Source of the DNA: Faucicola sp902506225 | GTDB taxonomy: Bacteria; Pseudomonadota; Gammaproteobacteria; Pseudomonadales; Moraxellaceae | Length of the DNA: 64,000 nucleotides | Assembly (NCBI GenBank): GCA_902506225.1 | Contig: LR733345.1 | Span: 1,984,001-2,048,000 of the forward strand | Direction: 5' to 3' | Shown here: piece after piece, positions 24,279-32,780 of the stretch | Layout of the letters: each line of letters opens with the position of its first letter | Position numbering within the stretch: the stretch's first letter is position 1 | Translations under genes and position numbers: made by a program | The notes under the pieces: generated by a model | Seen by the model: only the letters and a program-made list of their open reading frames with translations | Told to the model about the DNA's origin: nothing | Database searches by the model: none

Positions 24279-27134
24279 TCAGTCAGTATCATCTGGGGCG
24301 AGCGTGTAAATTACCGCACCCACTTGATCGGCATACAGGACTTCGAATGGGTGGTCTGCAGGCTTATCCACTGACCAACTAGCCAGTGATAATTGGCTAT
24401 CTTCGCCCAGTTTTTGCGACTTATACGCGCCTGTGACCACATGCAGCAAGGAAGGTTTTGTCAATGCTAGCCACGATGGTTTAATGGATAACGTATAGGG
24501 CTGAATGAGTAAATGGGTCGCCGACACCGTGCATAATTTTTCAGTCATTTGCATGGGGATATCGCTATTTCCTGCCAACATCAACACATCGTAGGGTTTG
24601 CTGGTTGGTGGCTTGAAACGAATGTGAATATAACAGGTTTGGGTCGCTAGCTTTTGCTCATCGGTTAAGGCTAAATCCAAGTGCCATCCCGACATCGCTG
24701 TGATTTCCAAGCCATCTTGTTGCCAACGTTGCGCGGTTTGGCAACTGCGAGGTGTAATCGCACGAAAACTTGTAGATACAGCCTTATCTGTCACATCAAG
24801 CCTGCTGTGTTCGACATCATATCCTGCCAGCCAATAGGCTTGAACAGGTACATGGGTTGCCAGTTGTTGCACCAGCTCATTGACGCGAACACTGGGCGTT
24901 TGACTAATCACGCCAGTTAATCGGTGAACCTGCTGATTTGCCAACAGCGGATAAATATCACGGTTCAACAGCGAACTGATTTCTTCATCAACTGCAACAT
25001 TACGGATAGCTGGTTTGGTTTTCAAAAAATTGGGTTTATCCGCCTGCGCAGCTTTGATTTGGTTATCGGACAAAATCAGCCAGCTATCATCGCCTTTCTT
25101 TAATAAACTAATCACCAGTTTAGGGTTATCACCAACTGCTAGAGTCGGCTTGTTGTTATTTAGGCTGCGCTGCTGCAGTGGCAATAATATCAACAAGATA
25201 GCCAGTGGCAACATCAGCATTCTAGGCAACAAGCCTTTTAACAACCCCAGTAACGCAATGAACAAGCACAGGACAAGCTGCGTTTGTGACAAGGCGAAAA
25301 ATGATTGTTTGGCAACACCCATGTCGATAAGTTGCTTAAGTAAAAGATGAAATACATTGAGCAGGGTTGTTAGCAGCGACCAAATGATTTGGCTTAGCCA
25401 ATCCCCTACCACGGGTAGCCAACTAACGACGCCTGCCAACATATCCAAAGGTACAATAACCAAGCCTAAAAATGGTACGGCTAGCAAGTTTACCAAGATG
25501 CCAATAACCGATACTTTGCCAAAAAACCACACCACGATAGGCAGCATCCAAACAAATAGCCAAATTTGTAGTTTTAGTAACGTCTTGAATTGATGGCTGA
25601 TGATTTTAACAAAACCACTCAGCACATCGCTGCGTGCAGTAGGCGCTAGTAACTGACTAACATCCTTAATTTCAATGGCGCTAACTGTCCCTATTGTCTC
25701 GCTAAATTTTAACAGTAAAACCACCGCCACAAAGGACAACCAAAACCCTGCTTGCCCGACTGCCGTCGGTTCTAGCCAAATCATGCCTAACGCAACCCAA
25801 GCCAGCAGCCGATAAGCAGAAAAATTAACCAATAACTGTTTCGACAGCGTAAGCAGTAACAGCATCCAAAATGTCCGCTGGGCAGGTATTTCAAAACCCA
25901 CCAGCAGCGCATAAAACCCTGCCATCACTACACTCACCCAGAGTACCAATAAACTACTCGGTAATTTGACCAACAACTGCGGCGCAAGCCACTTAAAAAT
26001 CCATAATACAAAAACAGATACGATAGAAGCTAGCATCAGCACATGCGGGCCTGAAATTGCCAATAAATGGCTAATCCCCGTGATTTGATAGCGATTCTTA
26101 AGGTCGCTATCCATTAGGCTTTTATCACCGGTTAACAGTCCCAATAAGATTGCATGGCTTTGGATAGCGGCCTGAATAGCACTCTGACTAGAAGTTTGAA
26201 AAGCGGGTTGGGCAATATCGGTATTTTTAACATTGACTATAGAGGTCGATTGTTTCAGCATGGTTCTATGCAAATTGGCGAGGATTTTTTGGCGTAGTTG
26301 CCAGCGCAATTGTTCGATAGCAATAACCATACGGTCTTTCACATGGGTTACATTAAATTCATGTATGCTCGTTTTTTCAATACCGATGATCACTCCCTTT
26401 GCTTGCACCCCACGCTGTCTCAACCATTGCGCTTCATCAAATCCTAGCATGAGCGGTTTAGCATTGCTGGGTAAGCTTGTAGGCTTAGGCTTTGCAATGG
26501 GCTCAAGCTGTAATTTTACGTTAAGCTGCATGCCAGGTCTTAATTGCGACAAGGTCGCTTCCCATTCAGGGTTGTCTTTGATGTTAGCGGTAATGAGTGC
26601 CGTTAGCGGTGGTTGAGGGGTTGCTGACGATGCATCAGCATCACCGTCCTTATCAACGCGGACTTGCAGAATTTGTTTGATGAAACCATTGCCAATTAGG
26701 GCATTATCATTTGATAATGGGCTTATTTGGCTCAGCGTATCGCTGATTTGATGCGATTCAACGATAGCATCCACTGTGAGCGCTGAGGGCAATAACGCGT
26801 TTTCATACCGTTTATAATGATAAAAACCATAACTGGCACTCAGCATGAGCGTCAGCAAAAAGATAAAACTTGCTAACAACGGTAAGGCAAAACGGTAGGC
26901 GAATGCAAAGTTTGGCGATGCTCGTTTTAGCTGTTTACGGTTGTAGCCATGGTATAAACCTACATTGATTAGCAGCGCTATCAACAGTGCCACTGATAAC
27001 ATCTGCCAAATTTTTGCATCATAACTGGCTAGCTCATAACTTGTTAGCGCATAACCTGTCATCAAGGGTTGGTTTGCTAGTGCATTGACAACTAAAAACC
27101 CCAATAAACTGGCGACCGTGATGAGCCAAATCAT
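24279..27134 (-). CDS. comEC: DNA uptake channel ComEC/Rec2
   Basis: ComEC forms the inner-membrane channel for single-stranded DNA during natural transformation. The 951-aa protein has N-terminal membrane helices, an extracytoplasmic OB-like domain (about residues 130-300), the Competence domain with LLTGDKSLMDSDLKNRYQ and GISHLLAISGPHVLML, more helices, and a C-terminal region of about 260 residues. Many ComEC proteins end in a metallo-beta-lactamase nuclease domain with an HxHxDH motif; I do not see that motif here, so the domain is diverged or inactive. The start has AAGGATG. It is divergent from a ydcF-type gene. Its presence suggests competence but does not prove it. Confidence 0.92.
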   Translation of the reverse strand: MIWLITVASLLGFLVVNALANQPLMTGYALTSYELASYDAKIWQMLSVALLIALLINVGLYHGYNRKQLKRASPNFAFAYRFALPLLASFIFLLTLMLSASYGFYHYKRYENALLPSALTVDAIVESHQISDTLSQISPLSNDNALIGNGFIKQILQVRVDKDGDADASSATPQPPLTALITANIKDNPEWEATLSQLRPGMQLNVKLQLEPIAKPKPTSLPSNAKPLMLGFDEAQWLRQRGVQAKGVIIGIEKTSIHEFNVTHVKDRMVIAIEQLRWQLRQKILANLHRTMLKQSTSIVNVKNTDIAQPAFQTSSQSAIQAAIQSHAILLGLLTGDKSLMDSDLKNRYQITGISHLLAISGPHVLMLASIVSVFVLWIFKWLAPQLLVKLPSSLLVLWVSVVMAGFYALLVGFEIPAQRTFWMLLLLTLSKQLLVNFSAYRLLAWVALGMIWLEPTAVGQAGFWLSFVAVVLLLKFSETIGTVSAIEIKDVSQLLAPTARSDVLSGFVKIISHQFKTLLKLQIWLFVWMLPIVVWFFGKVSVIGILVNLLAVPFLGLVIVPLDMLAGVVSWLPVVGDWLSQIIWSLLTTLLNVFHLLLKQLIDMGVAKQSFFALSQTQLVLCLFIALLGLLKGLLPRMLMLPLAILLILLPLQQRSLNNNKPTLAVGDNPKLVISLLKKGDDSWLILSDNQIKAAQADKPNFLKTKPAIRNVAVDEEISSLLNRDIYPLLANQQVHRLTGVISQTPSVRVNELVQQLATHVPVQAYWLAGYDVEHSRLDVTDKAVSTSFRAITPRSCQTAQRWQQDGLEITAMSGWHLDLALTDEQKLATQTCYIHIRFKPPTSKPYDVLMLAGNSDIPMQMTEKLCTVSATHLLIQPYTLSIKPSWLALTKPSLLHVVTGAYKSQKLGEDSQLSLASWSVDKPADHPFEVLYADQVGAVIYTLAPDDTD

Positions 27135-27236
27135 GTTTCATCCTTGATAAAGATAGCGATAGCTCGCTACTTCCCTTACAATTATCGAATGAACGATATA
27201 GTAAAACAAATAGCAACTTTTGGAAATTATTAATCG

Positions 27237-28061
27237 ATGTTGACTCAATTGATTAGCGGCAATGACAATGCCTCAGTGTTCGGCAAAAAAAGTATCCAAA
27301 TCAGTCTAGGGATTGCAGGATTGATACTGGTTGTTGACTGTGGGCTATTGCTGGCCAATCGTGTTTTTCATATTGGCACCCTAGTGCCATTGGGCATAGG
27401 GCTAATTTTTTTAGGCCATGCGGTATATTGGGAGCGTATCCAACTTTATTTGGCGTCACAGCCGTCATTAAAAAAATTATGGCAGCTGGTTTGGCTATTA
27501 TTTTTTGTCTGGTTGATAAGTTTTTGTGTCTTTGTCAGCTATTTAAAACAGCACTTTAACACCGAGAACCATCCTAAGGCAGCGCAAGGGATTATTGTTT
27601 TAGGTGGCGGAACAAAAGATAATAAGCCGACCGATGCGGTAAAACTGCGTTTGGATAAAGCCTCTGAAGTCATCAAGCGTTTTGCAAACGCACTCGTGAT
27701 AACCAGTGGTGGTTTTGATGCGGGGGAGGATGTCAGTGAAGCCAAAGCGATGGCGGACTATTTACACGACACTTATGGCATCGGTTTATCGCATATTGCG
27801 CTTGAAGAACAAAGCACCAGTACCGAGCTTAATTTTGTCAATAGTAAAAAGATTTTAGCGCAGCAAGGGATTGCCTTAAATCAACCGATAATCGCAGTCA
27901 CCAGTGATTTTCACACCTTGCGCGCAAGCCTTATTGGCAAACGACAAGGATATACCAATTTACAGGTGGTCGGGTCTGACACCCCTTGGTATATCCGTCC
28001 AAATGTGTGGTTTCGCGAATACTTTGCTTTTATTAGCGGTTGGCTACTCGATGAGTATTAA
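27237..28061 (+). CDS. YdcF/SanA-family (DUF218) membrane protein
   Basis: The 274-aa protein has three hydrophobic segments in its first 105 residues, then a DUF218 domain. That domain begins with GIIVLGGGTKDNKPTDAVKL and continues through VITSGGFDAGEDVSEAKAMADYL, LEEQSTSTELNFV and VTSDFHTLRASLI. This is the pattern of YdcF/ElyC/SanA, proteins linked to envelope polysaccharide or cell-wall integrity, with biochemistry still unsettled. The soluble domain probably faces the periplasm. The gene overlaps the 3' end of lolD by 4 bp on the opposite strand. Confidence 0.85.
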   Translation: MLTQLISGNDNASVFGKKSIQISLGIAGLILVVDCGLLLANRVFHIGTLVPLGIGLIFLGHAVYWERIQLYLASQPSLKKLWQLVWLLFFVWLISFCVFVSYLKQHFNTENHPKAAQGIIVLGGGTKDNKPTDAVKLRLDKASEVIKRFANALVITSGGFDAGEDVSEAKAMADYLHDTYGIGLSHIALEEQSTSTELNFVNSKKILAQQGIALNQPIIAVTSDFHTLRASLIGKRQGYTNLQVVGSDTPWYIRPNVWFREYFAFISGWLLDEY

Positions 28062-28735
28062 GCCACCCACGTACCATTTTGTAACGCCAATTGTTTATCC
28101 GCTAACTGTGCCAATTGCCGGTCATGGGTGACCATCAACAGCGCCGTATTAAAATCTTTTTGTAGCTCTGACAGAATTTCAAACACCGCCTGCGCATTGG
28201 CGTAGTCTAAGTTCCCTGTGGGCTCATCTGCCAGTATCAATGAAGGCTTTGTCACCAGTGCCCTAGCAATCGCCACCCGTTGACGTTCACCGCCAGACAG
28301 CTCGCCTGGGCGATGGGTCAGTCGATGCCCCAGCCCTACTTTCTCCAGTAACTCAATAGACTGTTGACGCGCTACTGCGATTGGCACTGCTTTTCGCATC
28401 AATAGCGGCATTGCCACATTTTCAATGGCAGTAAACTCCGCCAACAAATGATGAAACTGATAAATAAAGCCCAAATGCTGGTTACGAAGCTCACCGCGCT
28501 GGGTTTCATTCAGATCATTGATGCGTTGCCCATGTAGCCAAACTTCCCCACTGGTCGGCACATCTAACCCACCCAAGATATGTAGCAAGGTACTTTTACC
28601 CGAACCGCTCGTGCCAACAATGGCGATGCGCTCGCCACTGTTAATACTGATATCCAAATGATTGAGCACATTTGTGGTGGTTTTACCATCTTGATAGGTC
28701 TTGGTGATATTGTTTCCTGTTAAAATCGCCGTCAT
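28058..28735 (-). CDS. lolD: Lipoprotein-releasing ABC transporter ATPase LolD
   Basis: LolD is the ATPase that powers release of lipoproteins from the inner membrane to the LolA carrier. The 225-aa product has Walker A GTSGSGKST (residues 41-49), the Q-loop YQFHHLL, the signature LSGGERQR and Walker B LADEPTGNLD. The YQFHHLLAEFTA segment is characteristic of LolD. The start follows the permease stop by 9 bp, so the two are co-transcribed. Its 3' end overlaps the ydcF-type gene tail to tail. Confidence 0.94.
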   Translation of the reverse strand: MTAILTGNNITKTYQDGKTTTNVLNHLDISINSGERIAIVGTSGSGKSTLLHILGGLDVPTSGEVWLHGQRINDLNETQRGELRNQHLGFIYQFHHLLAEFTAIENVAMPLLMRKAVPIAVARQQSIELLEKVGLGHRLTHRPGELSGGERQRVAIARALVTKPSLILADEPTGNLDYANAQAVFEILSELQKDFNTALLMVTHDRQLAQLADKQLALQNGTWVA

Positions 28736-28744
28736 GGCTCACTC

Positions 28745-29980
28745 CTATTCATAACGCAATGTTTGAGCCGGTTGAATGCTAGCTGCTCGGCGTGCTGGGT
28801 AAATGGTTGCCACAAAACTTATTACCAGCGAGGCTACCACGATGATAGATACATCTTTCCATTCAAGTTGTGAAGGTAAATAGTTGACAAAATACGCATC
28901 AAATAAATGTAACCCAAATAAATTATTGATACCGCCCACCACATCGCTCACGGTCAACGCTAAAATCACGCCCAAAATAGTTCCCGCGATGGTACCAATC
29001 ACCCCGATAAACAATCCTTGCACCATAAATACTTGGGTGATGAGCTTAGGCGACGCACCAAAGGTTTTTAAAATCGCGATGTCCGCCTTTTTATCAGTCA
29101 CCAGCATCACCAAGGATGAGACGATGTTAAATGCAGCAACCAAAATAATCAAAAACAGCAACAACCCTACCATGGCTTTTTCCATTTGAATCGCACCAAA
29201 TAAATTCCCATGCGTCGATGTCCAGTCACTAGGCATGAGCATATTGGGTGCAATGCTCGCGGCTTGCTGAGCCACTTGTGGTGCGGCAAACAAATCCTTT
29301 AGCTTCATGCGAATACCCTGCGCCCCCGCAGGCAGACGCAATAGCGTAGCCGCATCATTCATCGGGATGAATGCCATAATATTGTTGACTTCAGGGCTGA
29401 TGTCATACACCCCAGTGACGGTAAAACGCTTAAAGCGCGGAATCACGCCAGCAGGCGATGGCGAAGCTTCTGGCAATACTAGCGTGACCATATCGCCTTG
29501 TTTCACCCCCAGTGAATCCGCCATTTGCTTGCCAATCACAATGTCAAATTGACCTGCTTTTAGACTATCGACACTACCACTTTCCATATGCTGATGAATA
29601 ATCGAGACTTTTTTCTCATAGCTTGGCTCAATACCTGTCACCATGATACCTGCGACTTGTCCATTCGCGGTGAGCATACCCTGTAATTGGATAAAAGGCG
29701 CGACGGCTTCAACTTTGGGGTTTTTTTGAATGGTTTGCGCTAGCGTCTGCCAATTTGGGATAATTTCACTCGCAGTGACGGTGGCTTGTGGCACCATGCC
29801 CAAAATACGACCCTTAAGTTCGCGGTCAAAGCCATTCATCACCGATAACACGGTAATGAGCACGGCGACGCCAAGCGTCAAACCCACCATTGAAATCAAA
29901 GAAATAAAAGAAATAAATCGGTTACTTCGCTCAGCACGGGTATACCGTAATCCTAAAAACAAAGCCAACGGTCGAAACAT
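28745..29980 (-). CDS. lolC: Lipoprotein-releasing ABC transporter permease (LolC/E type)
   Basis: The 411-aa permease has one N-terminal transmembrane helix, a large periplasmic domain (about residues 45-265) and three C-terminal helices, the LolC/LolE layout. The N-terminal FLGLRYTRAERSNRFISFIS and VLSVMNGFDRELKGRILGM are strong family marks, as is the FGASPKLITQVFMVQG coupling segment. I start at MFRPLALFL; the frame runs 15 codons further upstream without a good start. Only one permease gene is next to lolD, so this species may use a single LolF-like subunit as a homodimer; a second gene elsewhere cannot be excluded. Confidence 0.9.
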   Translation of the reverse strand: MFRPLALFLGLRYTRAERSNRFISFISLISMVGLTLGVAVLITVLSVMNGFDRELKGRILGMVPQATVTASEIIPNWQTLAQTIQKNPKVEAVAPFIQLQGMLTANGQVAGIMVTGIEPSYEKKVSIIHQHMESGSVDSLKAGQFDIVIGKQMADSLGVKQGDMVTLVLPEASPSPAGVIPRFKRFTVTGVYDISPEVNNIMAFIPMNDAATLLRLPAGAQGIRMKLKDLFAAPQVAQQAASIAPNMLMPSDWTSTHGNLFGAIQMEKAMVGLLLFLIILVAAFNIVSSLVMLVTDKKADIAILKTFGASPKLITQVFMVQGLFIGVIGTIAGTILGVILALTVSDVVGGINNLFGLHLFDAYFVNYLPSQLEWKDVSIIVVASLVISFVATIYPARRAASIQPAQTLRYE

Positions 29981-30088
29981 AGCATTCCTAAAAATTATCA
30001 CTATTTTGATGATACAAGCAGGCAATGAAATCGCTTATTTCAAAACTATTATGCAAGCCTGCTAAAAGCGTGATAGTCTGACACATTT

Positions 30089-30117
30089 TTTTGCCATTTT
30101 GGCAAAAGTTTTTTTGC
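30089..30117 (+). terminator. Terminator-like hairpin upstream of the 325-aa gene
   Basis: A perfect 8-bp stem (30089-30096 with 30100-30107) with a 3-nt loop is followed by GTTTTTTT. No plus-strand gene lies directly upstream, so it may end an antisense or small RNA, or be incidental. Confidence 0.5.
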
Positions 30118-30194
30118 AATTTTGCTAAAAATTCGCAGAATCAAACATATCTGCGCAATAAATTGTGGATGATTTAAGCAAAATAAGGTGAAAA

Positions 30195-30227
30195 AATTCT
30201 GCATGTCCCCATTAACATAGCAGAATT
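30195..30227. repeat. 8-bp inverted repeat upstream of the 325-aa gene
   Basis: AATTCTGC (30195-30202) pairs with GCAGAATT (30220-30227), separated by 17 nt. It could be a regulator site in the promoter of the gene at 30287; that is inference. Confidence 0.4.
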
Positions 30228-30286
30228 AAATTTCATCCCTGCTTAATCAAGGGTTGATAAACCTGTTGTTACTTAAAGGACGTCTT

Positions 30287-31264
30287 ATGACCAATACTCA
30301 CCAACCCCCTTCTTCAAATGCCCCCAATACGATTAGTCTAAACTGTGATCAAGCGGTTGGTCATGCAGATCACTGGTCATGTTTTACCAACAATATTCCC
30401 GATGATGTCCCAAATTGGTTGCAATCGCATATCGATACTGCCACCATGCCTACCCCACTAAAGACTACCAACGCCACGCCTTCGCATATTTTACTATCGG
30501 GTAATCAGCCGATTCATGTCAATCAAGTGATTGAAATTGATAGCAATCGCTCACCCAAACGTTTGATTAATGCGTTTCCTTGTGTCAATAGTCCGTATGG
30601 GCAATGGGTTACTATTGAAGGTATCTATAAATGTGACAATCAGATAGAGGCGATTTTGCGCTTAAAAACTGATGACAATACCGTGCTGTATGTATTTGAC
30701 CAGTATTATGCCATCAATGCGCACAACTATGAAAAAAATCACCGCTACTTAATCAATCTGAGTGCATTTGCTTACAGCGTGAGTTTGAGTAACCGCTCAG
30801 AAACCATTGTGGTTGATGAGCCTGAAGCGATTCGTTATCACCGCGCTTTTAATGATATTTTGACCAAAAATAATAACGTTGCCCCAAAAGACCTTGAAGC
30901 CCAAATCGCCGCTTGGCAACCTAGCGAAAACGATTTGCCGCTGGAGCCAATTGAAATCAACGTCGGTCACATGTGTGCTTATTTATTTGGTGAAACCATC
31001 GGTCAACAAGATGAAGCCTGGTGTCAAGGTCAAATTATTGGCAAACAGACTGCTAGCTTTAACGACGTTGAATTTGTATTGCTTGATGTGGTGATATTAC
31101 GTGAAAGCCTTGATAATCCTGTTGTGATTCGTTTAGCGGTCAATGCCGATAACATCGATGCGGCGATTCAGGTCAACGATTATATTCAAGCCAATATTTG
31201 GCTACAGGGGACTATTTTTATGGAAAACCAGAAAAAAGCCGTCACCAATTACAAAGCGTTTTAA
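30287..31264 (+). CDS. Hypothetical protein, 325 aa, unknown family
   Basis: I do not recognise this protein. It has no signal peptide or membrane helix and looks cytoplasmic. There are two half-like sections, each with Cys/His pairs: SLNCDQAVGHADHWSCF at the start and EINVGHMCAYLFGE at about residue 220. The middle (about residues 80-170) alternates short beta-like stretches such as AILRLKTDDNTVLYVFDQYYAI, and the end has two more strands (QANIWLQGTIFM). The even base composition and the good AAAGGA ribosome-binding site at 30275 favour a real gene. It is monocistronic between the lol operon, which is divergent, and a terminator. Confidence 0.75.
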   Translation: MTNTHQPPSSNAPNTISLNCDQAVGHADHWSCFTNNIPDDVPNWLQSHIDTATMPTPLKTTNATPSHILLSGNQPIHVNQVIEIDSNRSPKRLINAFPCVNSPYGQWVTIEGIYKCDNQIEAILRLKTDDNTVLYVFDQYYAINAHNYEKNHRYLINLSAFAYSVSLSNRSETIVVDEPEAIRYHRAFNDILTKNNNVAPKDLEAQIAAWQPSENDLPLEPIEINVGHMCAYLFGETIGQQDEAWCQGQIIGKQTASFNDVEFVLLDVVILRESLDNPVVIRLAVNADNIDAAIQVNDYIQANIWLQGTIFMENQKKAVTNYKAF

Positions 31265-31299
31265 GCCATTTCCCACTAAAATCATGGGTTAATTTTCTT

Positions 31300-31337
31300 A
31301 AAGCCACTGCCGACTATGACAGTGGCTTTGTTATTTT
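31300..31337 (+). terminator. Terminator after the 325-aa gene
   Basis: A perfect 10-bp stem (31300-31309 with 31320-31329) with a 10-nt loop is followed by GTTATTTT. Confidence 0.8.
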
Positions 31338-31451
31338 GTAAATAAATGTAAATCTAGCACGTTATTTTATTTAATTCATTGAATTGACTATAATTTTATA
31401 TTATTGTTATTTTAAATTTCATTTTAATCAATTTTTATCAATCAACGTCAT

Positions 31452-31497
31452 GAATCCTATAGCGGCTCAGTTATAAATCCTATAGTGGCTCAATCGC
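31452..31497. repeat. 23-bp imperfect tandem duplication
   Basis: AATCCTATAGCGGCTCA and AATCCTATAGTGGCTCA start 23 bp apart. They lie upstream of the small ORF at 31561. Confidence 0.7.
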
Positions 31498-31560
31498 CTA
31501 CCCAACATTAGCCGCTAATGTTTTGTGAGTGTTCTATCAGTTATTTTGGGAAGATGACCC

Positions 31561-31836
31561 ATGCCAAATCAGTCGACTAAATCCGCAGTTTCTACTTCAG
31601 ACGCTATCCAAGCCCAGACTGGATTGGTAAATCACCGCCCACTATCTGCTCAAACGACCCTAACTACCCAAACGACCTTAGCCACGCAAACTAGCTTGGT
31701 CAATGGTCTGATGGTTTATACCACAGGTTTGCTACTGTACCCCGCCCAAGCAGGCGATAAAAAAAATCACCGAATGTTATCGATGATTTTTTTTGTGCTC
31801 GGGGTGTTAGTGATATTTCGCTTAACACACGGATAA
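31561..31836 (+). CDS. Small hypothetical membrane protein, 91 aa
   Basis: The ATG is preceded by GGAAGA at a good distance. The N-terminal half is polar, with TQTTLTTQTTLATQTSLV-type repeats. The C-terminus holds one clear hydrophobic helix (MLSMIFFVLGVLVIF) next to KKNHR, so it may be a tail-anchored small protein. No family is recognised. The repeats and size leave real doubt that it is translated. Confidence 0.35.
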   Translation: MPNQSTKSAVSTSDAIQAQTGLVNHRPLSAQTTLTTQTTLATQTSLVNGLMVYTTGLLLYPAQAGDKKNHRMLSMIFFVLGVLVIFRLTHG

Positions 31837-31871
31837 GGCTCGCAATATCCTAAATTATTTGATTAGCCCGA

Positions 31872-32261
31872 TTACACTTGTGTATTGGCTAAGATGTCTT
31901 TGAAAAGCTGTTTTTGCTCAGCGCTTGGGCTTGCGGTTTGGATAGACATTAATTGTCCCATATCGCCTTCGACGCGGATTTTGCCAGCCATGAAGGCTTC
32001 CATCGCACGGTTCATATCACGATCTAAAAAGATTGCTTTTAAGGTATCGGCATCCAGTTTTAAGGTGGTTAAAGCGCCATCTTTCAAACCTTGATGAATC
32101 GTCCCATCATAGAAAGCGGCATTGACTTCTTGATTGTCGCTATCTGTGACTTGTAAATTAATTGACATATTTTTAATCGCGGGTGGTAGATTTAAGTCAC
32201 CTGCTTTGTTGGTTAATTCGTCAACTTTATCAAACCATTCTTGTGTTAAAATTTTAGCCAT
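31872..32261 (-). CDS. SCP2 sterol-binding domain protein
   Basis: A 129-aa single-domain protein resembling the SCP2 (sterol carrier protein 2) fold, which binds lipids in a hydrophobic tunnel. Features are an N-terminal helix (TQEWFDKVDELTN), a sheet region (INLQVTDSDNQEVNAAFYDG), then LTTLKLDADTLKAIFLDRDMNRAMEAFMAGKIRVEGDMGQLM, where the 'FMAGKIRVEGDM' block is the typical SCP2 C-terminal motif. The ligand and role are unknown. It stands alone, with no other gene directly upstream on its strand. Confidence 0.85.
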   Translation of the reverse strand: MAKILTQEWFDKVDELTNKAGDLNLPPAIKNMSINLQVTDSDNQEVNAAFYDGTIHQGLKDGALTTLKLDADTLKAIFLDRDMNRAMEAFMAGKIRVEGDMGQLMSIQTASPSAEQKQLFKDILANTQV

Positions 32262-32780
32262 TTTAAATCCTCATTATCGTTAGTTTAGAACTTGTGCATC
32301 TTACCGAGATTTTGTATGAATGACAATTCTCTAACGCATAATAAACCTATTTGTAGAACAACGATAATGGCGCTCGGTTAACCATTTTTAGCATTGTTAC
32401 TAGATAGTGTATGGGATGTTAAAAAAATCCCCACAATTTACATGGTTTTTTTTATTTTTCATATTATAATAGTTGGTATGTAATTTTTTTTTGCGCTATG
32501 AACGTTACATTAGATGATATTTAGCAAAGATTAAGTTACAATACTTGGTGAGAATCGTGAGTTTGAGCCTATTTTACTGCTTGTAAATTTACTGTTTTGC
32601 GTCAAGATTTAGCCGCTAATTTCTTTAAAATTCATCGTGAAACTAGCCACTAAACAGTTAGCCTATCTTATAAAAAAATAACTAGCGCCAACGTATCTGA
32701 CCTGATAGTTTTATTGACAGGCACAAAGGAGATTTCTGCTTAAACTTGTTGATAATATAGGCTGTAAAGGAAATCATCGA
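32262..32780. other. Long promoter region upstream of ccoN
   Basis: About 520 bp, AT-rich, between the SCP2 gene and ccoN. It must contain the promoters of both divergent genes. I looked for an FNR/ANR box (TTGAT-N4-ATCAA), expected for this oxidase, and found no convincing copy. Short ORFs here lack support. Confidence 0.5.

Noticed and set aside
32262..32780. FNR/ANR box for ccoN
   Set aside because: Expected for a cbb3 oxidase, but no TTGAT-N4-ATCAA site with acceptable match was found.
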